DNA of 64,000 nucleotides from Pedobacter paludis (GCF_003173575.1 NZ_QGNY01000004.1:372001-436000), one strand, 5' to 3'. Positions 53,240-62,533 are shown, counted from the first letter of the stretch. Numbers and translations are program-made. Notes: generated by a model not told the origin, from the sequence alone.

Positions 53240-53602
53240 TTAGTTTGTTTCCAAAAAAGTAATAATATAACCATCCGGATCTTGGACCATCAGCGTTTTA
53301 CCAAAAGGTGTCTGGTTGATGCTTCCTAAAACAATTAGGCCTTTTTCTGAAAACTGATGTTGCAGCACTTCAATTTTTCCATCAATAGCAAACCAAAGTG
53401 AAGCGCCAACACCGAACTCTTTGTCGTTTATATTTCCAATGGGTGTTCTTATGGCAAAACTGGCTTCTCCCTTATTGTACTTAAAAACGCAAGCATGTGG
53501 ATTGCTCATTTCGGATGCTTCAAATCCCAGTTTATCGATATAAAAAGCTTTTGATACTTCTAAATCTCTTACTTGAAGAGATGCAAATTCTAATTTTCTC
53601 AT
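53240..53602 (-). CDS. VOC-family (glyoxalase/bleomycin resistance-like) protein
   Basis: 120 residues, one VOC domain of two beta-alpha-beta-beta-beta units: FASLQVRDLEVSKAFYIDKL, FGVGASLWFAIDGKIEVLQ, and VQDPDGYIITFLETN with the usual metal-binding Glu near the end. Substrate is unknown; members act as lyases, dioxygenases or antibiotic-binding proteins. First gene of the VOC-EVE-MarR operon. A -7 box lies at 53624-53631. Confidence 0.88.
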   Translation of the reverse strand: MRKLEFASLQVRDLEVSKAFYIDKLGFEASEMSNPHACVFKYNKGEASFAIRTPIGNINDKEFGVGASLWFAIDGKIEVLQHQFSEKGLIVLGSINQTPFGKTLMVQDPDGYIITFLETN

Positions 53603-53623
53603 TTAAATTTATTTTTGTTGTCA

Positions 53624-53631
53624 CAAATATA
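53624..53631 (-). promoter_or_regulatory. Candidate -7 box of the VOC-EVE-MarR operon
   Basis: Minus strand TATATTTG matches TAnnTTTG, 22-29 bases before ATG 53602. Confidence 0.45.
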
Positions 53632-53770
53632 ATATACTCGACAACATAAAACGAATATTTTTTTAATTTTTAAATGAGGAAGAAAAATTTACAGTCGTTT
53701 CCAAAGATGAGGATTGGAAATGGCTTTTAGACTTGGTTTAGATAATAAGACGGACCATAGAAAACCAAAA

Positions 53771-53796
53771 AAGCCTTACATTTCTGTAAGGCTTTG
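53771..53796 (-). terminator. Terminator of tRNA-Phe
   Basis: AAAGCCTTACA (53771-53781) and TGTAAGGCTTT (53786-53796) form an 11-bp stem with a four-base loop. On the minus strand it follows the tRNA 3' end by seven bases and ends in TTTTTTGG, a Rho-independent terminator. Confidence 0.85.
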
Positions 53797-53802
53797 GGTT
53801 GT

Positions 53803-53875
53803 GGTGCCTGCTGGAATCGAACCAGCGACACAAGGATTTTCAGTCCTTTGCTCTACCGACTGAGCTAAGGCACCA
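53803..53875 (-). tRNA. tRNA-Phe (anticodon GAA)
   Basis: 73 bases on the minus strand with all arms: acceptor GGTGCCT/AGGCACC, D arm GCTC...GAGC, anticodon stem AAGGA/TCCTT with loop CTGAAAA (anticodon GAA), T arm GCTGG TTCGATT CCAGC, and discriminator A. CCA is not encoded. The remaining DNA to 54104 (about 230 bases) is AT-rich and holds nothing I can name. Confidence 0.97.
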
Positions 53876-54104
53876 ACCGTTTGGGATTGCAAATGTAGCG
53901 TTCTTTTTTCAAAAGCAAAATTTTTTTTCAAAAAAATCCCTGTGCCACTGATTATCAATTAATTAATTTTTTTTGGCATTTTTAATCTTCAGATTTTAAT
54001 AAGCATAGAATGAATCCAAACAAAAAAATTATAGATTTTTTTATGCATGCATAGTAATTTATTTGAATTAAATATCCTAATTTAGCGCTACAAACCTAAA
54101 ATGC

Positions 54105-55400
54105 ATGGTGGCTCAAATCCTTTTTCTTGTATTTACACTTGCAGCAATTGTGCTGTTTACCGTTAATTTTCGAAAAATTATCCGCAATATCCGTTTGGGT
54201 AAGGCAGTAGATCGTAATGATCAACCTCAAAAAAGATTAATGACAATGATTAAGGTTGCCTTTGGTCAATCTAAAATGGTTGTTCGTCCTATACCTGCCT
54301 TTTTGCACTTCTTCGTTTACGTTGGTTTTGTAATCATCAACATCGAAGTTTTAGAAATTATGATCGATGGACTTTTTGGAACACACCGTATTTTTCACGG
54401 ACTTGGTGGTTTATACGATTTTTTAATCGGCTCTTTCGAAATTTTAGCCTTAACCGTTTGGCTTTCTTGTGTTATTTTCTTAATCCGCAGAAATATCTTA
54501 AAATTAAAACGTTTCAGAGGCACCGAGATGACAGCCTGGCCAAAATCAGATGCCAATTATATTTTAATTACCGAAGTTTTGCTGATGACTGCATTCTTAT
54601 TGATGAATGCCGCCGATGCAAAATTACAGACTCTAGGCGTTGGCCATTACGTTACCGCAGGTTCTTTCCCAATCAGTCAATACTTACAAGCCTTATTACC
54701 TTCGTCAGAAAATGCATTAATCATGTTAGAACGCGGTTGTTGGTGGTTTCACATTTTGGGGATTTTAGCTTTTTTAAACTACCTGCCCTACTCAAAACAT
54801 TTCCACATTCTTTTCGCTTTCCCAAACACTTATTTTTCAAATTTGGAGCCAAAGGGAGAATTTACAAATATGCCTTCAGTTACCAATGAAGTGAAAGCGA
54901 TGTTAGATCCCTCTTTTGTTCCTGCAGAAACTGAACCGGGTAAATTTGGAGCTAAAGATGTGACGGATTTGACTTGGGTAAACTTAATGAATGCCTATAC
55001 CTGTACAGAATGTGGTCGCTGTACCTCGGTTTGTCCCGCAAATATTACAGGTAAATTATTATCGCCAAGAAAAATTATGATGGACACCCGCGACCGGATT
55101 ACAGAAGTTGGAAAAAACATCGACAAACATGGTGCAGAGCATCAGGATGGAAAATCTTTATTGGATGATTACATTACAAGAGAGGAAATTTGGGCATGTA
55201 CAAGTTGCAATGCCTGCGTTCAGGCTTGTCCGGTAAATATCGATCCTTTACAAATTATTATGGAATTGCGCCGCTTTGCTGTAATGGAAGAATCGCAGGC
55301 GCCAGCAAGTATTAACGCCATGATGGGAAATATTGAAAACAATCAGGCACCTTGGAAATATTCTCCAGCTGATCGTTTTAATTGGGCAGAAGGAAACTAA
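54105..55400 (+). CDS. Membrane-bound HdrC-like iron-sulfur protein
   Basis: 431 residues. The first 260 residues hold about five membrane helices, resembling the cytochrome-b-like NarI/DsrM segment. The C-terminal cytosolic part has two [4Fe-4S] motifs, CTECGRCTSVCP and CTSCNACVQACP, each with the trailing C-P of ferredoxin type. The family pairs with the CCG-domain protein encoded next to it to move electrons, probably between the quinone pool and an unknown soluble partner. ATG 54105 starts the frame; an overlapping ATG at 54101 is out of frame. Confidence 0.85.
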   Translation: MVAQILFLVFTLAAIVLFTVNFRKIIRNIRLGKAVDRNDQPQKRLMTMIKVAFGQSKMVVRPIPAFLHFFVYVGFVIINIEVLEIMIDGLFGTHRIFHGLGGLYDFLIGSFEILALTVWLSCVIFLIRRNILKLKRFRGTEMTAWPKSDANYILITEVLLMTAFLLMNAADAKLQTLGVGHYVTAGSFPISQYLQALLPSSENALIMLERGCWWFHILGILAFLNYLPYSKHFHILFAFPNTYFSNLEPKGEFTNMPSVTNEVKAMLDPSFVPAETEPGKFGAKDVTDLTWVNLMNAYTCTECGRCTSVCPANITGKLLSPRKIMMDTRDRITEVGKNIDKHGAEHQDGKSLLDDYITREEIWACTSCNACVQACPVNIDPLQIIMELRRFAVMEESQAPASINAMMGNIENNQAPWKYSPADRFNWAEGN

Positions 55401-55469
55401 TACCGGCCTGATACTTATAATAATTACCTGATACTAGAAACTAGATACTAAACATTCGATACTAAAGAA

Positions 55470-56258
55470 ATGGAATTTAAAGTCCCTACAATGGCCGAAA
55501 TGATGGCTGCAGGCGAAGAACCGGAAATCTTATTTTGGGTGGGTTGTGCTGGAAGTTACGATGAAAGAGCGCAAAAAATTACCCGAGACATCTGCAAGAT
55601 CTTACATCATGTAGGGATAAAATATGCTGTTTTGGGTACGGAAGAAAGTTGCACTGGTGATCCTGCAAAACGTGCCGGAAATGAATTTCTGTTTCAAATG
55701 CAGGCCATGACCAATATCGAAGTGCTAAATGCCTACAACATTAAAAAGATAGTTACGGGATGTCCTCATTGTTTCAATACCATTAAAAATGAATATCCAG
55801 GCCTGGGTGGAACGTACGAAGTGATTCATCATACCCAGCTTATTCAGGATTTAATAAACGAAGGAAAGCTTAAAGCTGAAGGTGGTGAGAGTTTTAAAGG
55901 CAAAAAGATTACCTATCATGATCCTTGCTATTTAGGTCGGGGAAATGGAATTTACGAAGCACCAAGAAAAGCATTAGAAGTTTTAGATGCGCAATTGGTA
56001 GAAATGAAACGTTGCAAAAGCAATGGTTTATGCTGTGGTGCCGGTGGCGCACAAATGTTTAAAGAACCTGAAAAGGGAAATAAAGACATCAATGTAGAAC
56101 GTATTGATGAGGCACTGGAAACCAATCCACAGGTTATTGCGGCTGGTTGTCCCTTCTGTATGACCATGCTTAGTGACGGCATCAAATTAAAGGATAAGGA
56201 ACAGGAAGTTAAGGTATTGGATATAGCAGAGATTACCGCAAGAGCAAACGGACTTTAA
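55470..56258 (+). CDS. HdrB-like CCG-domain iron-sulfur protein
   Basis: 262 residues. Two cysteine-rich CCG domains: WVGCAGSYDERAQ with TGCPHCFNTIKNEYPG, then YHDPCYLGRGNGIYEAPR with NGLCCGAGGAQMF and AGCPFCMTML. Related to heterodisulfide reductase subunit B and glycolate/lactate oxidase subunits GlcF/LutA. It ligates an unusual iron-sulfur cluster and acts with the membrane partner encoded 69 bases upstream. No flavoprotein (HdrA, GlcD or EtfAB) is encoded nearby, so the electron donor or acceptor is unknown. Cytosolic. Confidence 0.87.
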   Translation: MEFKVPTMAEMMAAGEEPEILFWVGCAGSYDERAQKITRDICKILHHVGIKYAVLGTEESCTGDPAKRAGNEFLFQMQAMTNIEVLNAYNIKKIVTGCPHCFNTIKNEYPGLGGTYEVIHHTQLIQDLINEGKLKAEGGESFKGKKITYHDPCYLGRGNGIYEAPRKALEVLDAQLVEMKRCKSNGLCCGAGGAQMFKEPEKGNKDINVERIDEALETNPQVIAAGCPFCMTMLSDGIKLKDKEQEVKVLDIAEITARANGL

Positions 56259-56655
56259 ACCCCTAAATCCCCTAAAGGGGACTTTGACTTTCTACCGTCA
56301 TGTAAAGTGCAACCAGTGCCCAATGCTGATGCTTCACCAACCTAAAACATATTGATTCTGGTTGGCGAACCTCCAGATATGGAAAAGGGTTTAAGCGCCT
56401 AAATCCCCTAAAGGGGACTTTGACTTTCTACCGTTCATAAAAATTGCAAGAAGTACCCAACTATGAAAAAAGGTTGGTTATAATATTTTTCGCTATGATT
56501 ACAGAAGCGCCTAGTTTTTGCTATCGTTGTGTAAAGCCCTTTTAGGTGGTAATAGTTCTATCTACGGAAAGGGTTTGATTTTTTTTGCCCTAGCTTATAA
56601 GCGCATAGTTTTTGCTATCGCTAGGAAAAGCCCCCTTTAGGGGGTTTGGGGATTT
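56259..56655. repeat. Repeat element bounded by GC-rich palindromes
   Basis: Begins right after the HdrB-like stop. CCCCTAAAGGGG at 56269-56280 and CCCCCTTTAGGGGG at 56631-56644 mark inverted ends. A 37-base direct repeat occurs at 56262-56298 and 56398-56434 without mismatch, and TAGTTTTTGCTATCG recurs at 56512-56526 and 56606-56620. The 378-base gap has no open frame with protein features. The right end runs into the convergent gene and supplies its last codons and stop. It has the look of a small non-autonomous intergenic element. Confidence 0.65.
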
Positions 56656-57107
56656 ATTTTATTTAGACTCTCCCTTATCCTGTTTAAATCCTCAGCTTCT
56701 ATATTTTTAACCGGAATGGTTATTTGTGTTGCCATAGAATCTACATCTCCTCCCTTGTCTTTATAGGTTTGCACAATCACATCATCACCTTTGGTATGCA
56801 GACACAACTTCCCAGATTCGGTACTGCCATAATAATCCATATCTTTAAACTTAGCCAGCTTAAACGCGAAATACTCTGTTTTACCATTATTAAAATATCG
56901 CTTGTATCTACAAAAACCATTGTTAGTAACATTTAGCTCATAGCGCTTTATCTGGTTGCTTTCCTGACTAAAATCGTAATGATCGGTTAAAGACTTTTGC
57001 AGATATCCAACATACTCATCAATAGAATCTGAATCGGAAAAAGCGCATAGAAATAGGCAAAAGGCTGGAATAAGAAGTAATTTCAAGCTCAATGTAAACT
57101 TTTTCAT
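56637..57107 (-). CDS. Exported hypothetical protein
   Basis: 156 residues. A signal peptide covers about residues 1-22 (LSLKLLLIPAFCLFLCAF), so it is periplasmic or surface-bound. The mature part has no recognised domain; motifs such as FCRYKRYFNNGKTEYFAF and TQITIPVKNIEAEDLNRIRE look like a small beta-rich protein. The final residues INPQTP and the stop codon are encoded by the end of the adjoining repeat element, so the natural C-terminus may have been altered by its insertion. Function unknown. Confidence 0.7.
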   Translation of the reverse strand: MKKFTLSLKLLLIPAFCLFLCAFSDSDSIDEYVGYLQKSLTDHYDFSQESNQIKRYELNVTNNGFCRYKRYFNNGKTEYFAFKLAKFKDMDYYGSTESGKLCLHTKGDDVIVQTYKDKGGDVDSMATQITIPVKNIEAEDLNRIRESLNKINPQTP

Positions 57108-57146
57108 AAGGCTGATATTTTAGACAAAGCAAATTAAATAAAATCA

Positions 57147-57154
57147 TAAATTTG
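57147..57154 (+). promoter_or_regulatory. Candidate -7 box overlapping an apparent TTG start
   Basis: TAAATTTG matches TAnnTTTG and ends four bases before ATG 57158. If used, the transcript is essentially leaderless. Confidence 0.45.
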
Positions 57155-57157
57155 TAT

Positions 57158-57637
57158 ATGAGTTTTTCTCCACAATCTAGAGTTTGGATCTACCAAAGCA
57201 ACCGTAAATTTACATCAGCTGAAGAAACCGAGATCCTTAAAAAATTAGAGTCTTTTACCAATCAATGGAAAGCTCATGGTAACGAATTGCTTGCAAAAGC
57301 CGAAATCCGTTATGGCTTCTTTATTATTCTTACTGTTGATGAAACTCAGGCAAACGTTACAGGTTGTTCTATCGATAGTTCCGTGCGGTTAATAAAAGAA
57401 ATTGAGCAAGAATACAACATAGATCTTTTTAACCGATTTAATATTGCTTATAAAGTAAATGATGATGTTATTGTTAACAGCAAGGAAGATTTCGAAACGT
57501 TGGTAAACATAAAGCAAGTTACACCCGATACGATTGTGTTTAATAATATGGTGCAGACTTTGGCCGATTTGAATACAAAATGGGAAGTTCCATTTCAAAA
57601 CAGCTGGCATTCAACCGTTTTTGCTCACTTATTATAA
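57158..57637 (+). CDS. Conserved hypothetical protein (often mis-named ABC transporter ATPase)
   Basis: 159 residues from ATG 57158; a TTG two codons earlier lies in a promoter box. The sequence (SPQSRVWIYQSNRKFTSAEE, FINQ-like helices, IEQEYNIDLFNRFNIAY, WEVPFQNSWHS) is familiar from Bacteroidetes genomes where it is labelled as an ABC transporter ATPase. No Walker A or B motif or signature LSGGQ exists, so that label is not supported. No signal peptide. Function unknown, probably cytosolic. Confidence 0.75.
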   Translation: MSFSPQSRVWIYQSNRKFTSAEETEILKKLESFTNQWKAHGNELLAKAEIRYGFFIILTVDETQANVTGCSIDSSVRLIKEIEQEYNIDLFNRFNIAYKVNDDVIVNSKEDFETLVNIKQVTPDTIVFNNMVQTLADLNTKWEVPFQNSWHSTVFAHLL

Positions 57638-57751
57638 TCCGTTATTGTTACAATCATTTTCAAAACCTTTATCTCTATTCGTATTTAATTCTCATTACGT
57701 CAAACAATTAGCCCGTAAAAAATATTATATTGCTTAAACCAATTAATATTT

Positions 57752-60169
57752 ATGAAACGCTGGCTCAAAATCTCCTTAAAAATACTTTCGGTACTGCTCT
57801 TGTTAGTTATTCTAACCTGGTTAGCTGGAGCGTTTTACATCAGCCGGAATAAAAAGGAAGTGTTGGCCTCTATACTAGAGCAGTTAAACAAAAATCTTAA
57901 TGGAAAAATTACGGCCACAAGTATGGAACCAACTTTGCTTAAAAGTTTTCCGGGTGTTTCCGTTTCTTTAAATGGCGTTTTATTGAGAGATAGTTTATGG
58001 GCAAGGCATAAGCATGATTTGTTAAAAGCTCAGGATATTGATGTTTCGCTGAACGTGCTCTCACTTATAGTAGGTAATATTAACATTAATCAAATTGCCA
58101 TAAACGATGCTTCAATTTACATTTATACCGACTCTTCAGGTTACAGCAACACCAGTATTTTTAAAAGTAAACCAAAAGGAGAAAAAAAATCCTCTTCAAA
58201 ATCCTCGGCGCTTGAGGTTAAAAAAATAGACTTTAACAAGGTTAACCTTGTACTGGATAACCAAAAAAGATTTAAGCTTTTCAATTTCAATATTGATCAG
58301 ATTCAAGGCAGAATGCAATATCCTGACAGCGGTTGGACGGGCAAGATCAAACTTAAAACCCAGGTTAATAATTTTGCATTTAACACCAGAAAGGGAAGTT
58401 TTTTAAAGGATAAATCGCTTGAAGGAACACTTTCGGCACATTACAGTAGAGATTTAGATGCCGTAATTCTAGATCCTGAAGTATTAAATATTGGAGGCCA
58501 TCCTTTTAAAATCGGAGCTAAGATAGAGCTTGACAAATCTGCTTTTGCCATAAGTATTGCTGTTGATGATATTCTATTTAGAGATGTTGCACTTTTGTTA
58601 TCTCCAAATATATCTTCAAAACTCTTAAAGTTCGGAATAGCCAAACCCATTGATATCCGAGGAAATATAGTTGATGATGGCTCCGGGAAATATGGTGACC
58701 CATTGATCAAAGTTGGCATAAAAGTTAGAGACAATGCGGTTACTATTCCGGCCGGAACTTTAACGGCATGTAATTTTGATGGTGCTTTTACCAATCAGGA
58801 TACCGTTGGCGGAATAATTGGAGATGAAAATTCATCTATAAAGTTCAGTAAACTTACCGCCAAATATTTTAATGCGCCGTTAAGCATAGAAACTTTTACC
58901 GTAAATAATCTCTCCCGCCCTATTGCTACAGGTTTAGTAACCTCTCAGTTTCCTCTATCCAACTTAAACAATTCGCTAGGAACAAATGATTTTGAATTTA
59001 AAAATGGAACGGCGAACCTAAGGCTTTACTGTCAGGCCGATATCGATAATTTCAGATTTACAAAACCTGTGGTATCTGGAAAAATAGACATTGCCGATGC
59101 GGATATTTTATATGTTCCCCGCAAATTGCATCTGGTAAAAAGTGCGCTGAACATTAAGTTCGACCAAAATGATTTATCCATCCAAAACGGTCATTTTCAA
59201 TTGGGAAAAAGCGAACTTAATGTAAGCTGTAACATCGCAAATTTTGCAAATTTATATTATACCGATCCAGATAAAATTCTGGTTAATCTAAAAATGCATA
59301 GTCCACAGTTATACTTAAATGAGTTTTTACCCTTTTTAGGACCAAGGAGCACAAAGAAAAAAACCAAGTCGAATAATTCTATGAAGGCCGCTTCTAAAGA
59401 ACTAAGCAATGTTTTAGAAGTCTCCAAAATGAATATTCGCTTGACTGTAGATAAAGCCATTTACGATAAATTTACCGCTAAAAATCTTGATGCAGACATC
59501 TCGTTACGTGGCGAAGGCATTTTCTTTAATAAGATTAGCGTGGCACATGCCGGCGGATTACTTTCTTTAAATGGAAGCATTATTCAGGAATCAGCCTCCA
59601 ATAGCTTTAAAATTAACTCTAAAATTAGCCATGTAAGCGTTAAAGATTTTTTTTACTCCTTTGATAATTTTGGACAGAACACCATTACCAATAAAAACTT
59701 AAAGGGTTATCTATCATCATTGGTTAACATTTCTGGGCGAATCTCTCATACCGGCAAGATCCTTCCACGTTCAATAAATGGAAAAGTAGTTTTTAACCTA
59801 AACAATGCAGCGCTGGTTAACTTTGATCCGATGGTTAAGGTAGGAAAGTTCGCTTTTGCCAATAGAAATCTCTCTAATGTGGAAATTAAAAATCTAGATG
59901 GAACCCTGAATATTAAGGGCGATAAGGTTGAGATTAGTCCTATGCAGATAAATTCTAGTGCCATGAATTTCAATGTAAAGGGTGTTTATGCACTAGGCCC
60001 AGGAACAGCAGTTGAAATGGATATTCCGCTGAGAAATCCGAAAGGTGATGAAAATTTAACTAAAAGTGAAAAACGCGAAGCCAGAATGCGTGGCATAGTA
60101 TTGCACCTAAAAGCAGTTGATGACGAAAAAGGTGGAATTAAAATTAGGTGGAATAAGGACCATGACTAA
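57752..60169 (+). CDS. AsmA-like envelope protein
   Basis: 805 residues. One N-terminal membrane helix (about residues 8-30, LKILSVLLLLVILTWLAGAF) is followed by a long periplasmic beta-rich body of AsmA/DUF748 type, with repeated short strands such as DIDVSLNVLSLIVGNININQ and a C-terminal AsmA_2-like region (FNVKGVYALGPGTAVEMDIP). AsmA-like proteins are thought to bridge inner and outer membranes for lipid transport. It is monocistronic in appearance, convergent with mtgA. Confidence 0.88.
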   Translation: MKRWLKISLKILSVLLLLVILTWLAGAFYISRNKKEVLASILEQLNKNLNGKITATSMEPTLLKSFPGVSVSLNGVLLRDSLWARHKHDLLKAQDIDVSLNVLSLIVGNININQIAINDASIYIYTDSSGYSNTSIFKSKPKGEKKSSSKSSALEVKKIDFNKVNLVLDNQKRFKLFNFNIDQIQGRMQYPDSGWTGKIKLKTQVNNFAFNTRKGSFLKDKSLEGTLSAHYSRDLDAVILDPEVLNIGGHPFKIGAKIELDKSAFAISIAVDDILFRDVALLLSPNISSKLLKFGIAKPIDIRGNIVDDGSGKYGDPLIKVGIKVRDNAVTIPAGTLTACNFDGAFTNQDTVGGIIGDENSSIKFSKLTAKYFNAPLSIETFTVNNLSRPIATGLVTSQFPLSNLNNSLGTNDFEFKNGTANLRLYCQADIDNFRFTKPVVSGKIDIADADILYVPRKLHLVKSALNIKFDQNDLSIQNGHFQLGKSELNVSCNIANFANLYYTDPDKILVNLKMHSPQLYLNEFLPFLGPRSTKKKTKSNNSMKAASKELSNVLEVSKMNIRLTVDKAIYDKFTAKNLDADISLRGEGIFFNKISVAHAGGLLSLNGSIIQESASNSFKINSKISHVSVKDFFYSFDNFGQNTITNKNLKGYLSSLVNISGRISHTGKILPRSINGKVVFNLNNAALVNFDPMVKVGKFAFANRNLSNVEIKNLDGTLNIKGDKVEISPMQINSSAMNFNVKGVYALGPGTAVEMDIPLRNPKGDENLTKSEKREARMRGIVLHLKAVDDEKGGIKIRWNKDHD

Positions 60170-60246
60170 GACATGTAAAATGGATGATAGACTATTGACA
60201 ATGGCAAATTGCTACCCATCTTACCTCTTCCATTTAACATCTTATC

Positions 60247-60975
60247 TTAAAAATCGAGTGGCCCTAGCCTTTTCATGTTCCTTAAAATAAGATACTGCCT
60301 ATGCCTGATGTAAGGCGTAGCATTTTTAGGCGTCCACCTTCTCGGATTTGGAAAGCATGAGGCTATTAACGCTGCCTGATTTTTAGATAAGTTTTTACAG
60401 GATTTTCCATAATATTCCTGAGCGGCGGCTTCTGCACCATAAATGCCATCACCCATTTCTATAACATTCAGGTATACTTCCAAAATTCTTTCCTTACTCC
60501 AAAAAAGCTCAATCAATAAGGTAAAATAAGCCTCAAATCCCTTCCGAATCCATGATCGACCAGGCCATAGAAAAACATTTTTAGCCGTTTGCTGAGAGAT
60601 TGTACTTCCACCCTTAACTTTTTTGCCCTTAGCATTGCTGGCAAAAGCTTTTTCAATGGCTTTCATATCAAAACCGATATGCTTTAAAAACAGTTGGTCT
60701 TCTGCCGAAACCGCAGCACGCTTCATGTTATCAGACATGTCTTCAAATTTGACCCACTTTTTCTCCGTTTTAAAAGGCTTTCCATCTGCTTTACGTTCAA
60801 TGTTTCTTAAAACCATTAACAACGTAATAGGCGGATTTATAAAACGCAATACGATTACCCAAAAAACAGAAACCAGCAAAAAGTATAAAAACACCTTAGT
60901 TGCTATGTTGGTAATCCTTTTTAAAAGCGGATGTTTTATTTTGGTTTTCGATCGAGTATTTCGGGTTTTGGCCAT
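60247..60975 (-). CDS. mtgA: Monofunctional biosynthetic peptidoglycan transglycosylase
   Basis: 242 residues. Membrane helix about residues 27-45, then a GT51 glycosyltransferase domain with catalytic E92 in AVSAEDQLFLKH, the second motif GGSTISQQTAKN, and RILEVYLNVIEMGDGIYGAE. No transpeptidase domain follows, so it is monofunctional and polymerises glycan strands from lipid II. It complements the mrdA-rodA machinery of this window. Length is typical for MtgA. Confidence 0.94.
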   Translation of the reverse strand: MAKTRNTRSKTKIKHPLLKRITNIATKVFLYFLLVSVFWVIVLRFINPPITLLMVLRNIERKADGKPFKTEKKWVKFEDMSDNMKRAAVSAEDQLFLKHIGFDMKAIEKAFASNAKGKKVKGGSTISQQTAKNVFLWPGRSWIRKGFEAYFTLLIELFWSKERILEVYLNVIEMGDGIYGAEAAAQEYYGKSCKNLSKNQAALIASCFPNPRRWTPKNATPYIRHRQYLILRNMKRLGPLDF

Positions 60976-61040
60976 GCTGTAAAGGTAATAAAAAAGGATA
61001 ATCCATAATTATTGCTTACCGATTTTCATATATTCGATAC

Positions 61041-61746
61041 ATGAAAATATTATTGCTCTTCGCTTTTCCCATAATTTTTATTGCCTGTAGCCCTCCAAAA
61101 GTTAAAAATCAAAATAAAACCGAAACAGCTGTAATTGCAATCAAGAATTTTGAAAAATCGCTCAAAAAAACCGACACAGGTTATAAAGCAATCACTTTAA
61201 AAATAAATCAACAAGATAGCATATTACTTAAACGAATATATTTTGACAAAAAGGATTACAGCAATTATAATTACGCATTTATTAGGAATGGAAAAACCAT
61301 CTATCTTGACAAGAAATACAAATTTATAGAAGATAGTAAGTATAACAGATTAATTAAAAATGGACAAAAGATTTTCCTGTTTTTAGAAATTGATGATAGA
61401 CCAAATTTTAATAGAATAGTTGCCTATTCGTTATTTAAAGATAGTCTTACATTTTTAGTGGACTGTGTTTATAACGACAAAAAAACAAGGAGGGGGACCT
61501 GCCCCATTTACTGATATCGATAATGATGGTTTTTTAGAATATGGTGGTTTCGACGTTAATGAAGTACCACAAAGTCCGGATTCCATTTATTATAATCCTT
61601 CAGAATTTTACGAGATTAAATTTGGTAAAATAATGTTTGATAGTGCGCTTACAAAAAGAATGGACATAAAAATTAATGGCATGCATCTTTCTAGCTTCCT
61701 CGATAAATCTGGTAATTGTTGCATAATACTAAAAAAACCAAAATAG
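61041..61746 (+). pseudogene. Frameshifted lipoprotein gene
   Basis: Two overlapping frames together look like one protein. The first (61041-61514) begins with a lipoprotein signal, Cys at residue 16 (IIFIACSPPK), and ends abruptly after a run of seven A (61479-61485) with RRGTCPIY. The second, one base on, continues as QGGGPAPFTDIDNDGFLEYG to 61746. Removing one A restores a continuous reading DKKQGGGPAPF. No catalytic motif is recognised; the second part has an Asp-rich DIDNDG element of calcium-binding type. It may be a true pseudogene, a sequencing artefact in a homopolymer, or a case of slippage at A7. Confidence 0.7.
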
Positions 61747-61828
61747 ATTTGAATTACATTCCAATAACCATATTTGATTTCTTATTAAACATATTTGCTT
61801 TTCAATCGTTAAATCAAAAAGAATTATC

Positions 61829-62533
61829 ATGAGCATAAAAGTAGCCCTAATTACAGGAGGAAGTAAAGGAATAGGTTTTGGTATAGCCGAATCACTTTTA
61901 AAAGAAGGTTACAAGGTAGCCATTACCAGCAGAACATTAGAAGCTGCAAATACTGCTGCTTCGAGTTTAGTAAACCATGGCGATGTTTTAGCAATAGAAG
62001 CTGACGTAAAGGATTTCAAATCTCAACAAGATGCAATAAATCTAATTATCGAAAAGTGGGGACAACTAGATGTGTTAATTGCCAATGCAGGCGTTGGTCA
62101 TTTTGCTCCGATAGATGAGCTTGACGTAGCATTATGGAATGAGACCATCGACACGAATCTTACCGGTGTATTTTATAGCATTAAGGCCAGTTTGGAAGAA
62201 ATCAAAAAAACCAAAGGACACATTTTTACCATATCAAGCTTAGCCGGAACAAACTTTTTTGCTGGAGGTTCGGCGTATAATGCAAGTAAGTTCGGTTTAA
62301 CTGGCTTTACGCAATCGGTTATGCTCGATTTAAGAAAATACGGCATTAAAGTAAGTACGATTATGCCAGGTTCGGTTGCTAGTCATTTTAATGATCACAA
62401 TCCAGATGCAGAAACCGATGCATGGAAAATACAGCCTGAGGATATGGGTAAACTAATTGTAGATTTATTGGCTATGCCGGCTAGAACTCTACCAAGTAAA
62501 ATAGAAATTAGACCCACTACGCCAAAGGGATAG
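61829..62533 (+). CDS. Short-chain dehydrogenase/reductase
   Basis: 234 residues. Classical SDR: ITGGSKGIGFGIAESLLKEG near the N-terminus, IANAGVGHF, and the catalytic site with Ser in ISSLAG and Y-x-x-x-K as YNASK, then the sequence MPGSVASHFNDH typical of 3-oxoacyl reductase-like members. Substrate unknown. It is monocistronic, convergent with the ribosomal protein operon, and shares the bidirectional terminator at 62611-62645. It differs from the SDR at 9678 by lacking the C-terminal extension. Confidence 0.9.
   Translation: MSIKVALITGGSKGIGFGIAESLLKEGYKVAITSRTLEAANTAASSLVNHGDVLAIEADVKDFKSQQDAINLIIEKWGQLDVLIANAGVGHFAPIDELDVALWNETIDTNLTGVFYSIKASLEEIKKTKGHIFTISSLAGTNFFAGGSAYNASKFGLTGFTQSVMLDLRKYGIKVSTIMPGSVASHFNDHNPDAETDAWKIQPEDMGKLIVDLLAMPARTLPSKIEIRPTTPKG

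Noticed and set aside
61484..61496. Ribosome binding site inside the frameshifted gene (AAGGAGGGGG)
   Set aside because: It looks like a Shine-Dalgarno sequence, but no start codon follows at the right distance in the second frame, and this phylum hardly uses such sites; the stretch reads well as Gly codons.
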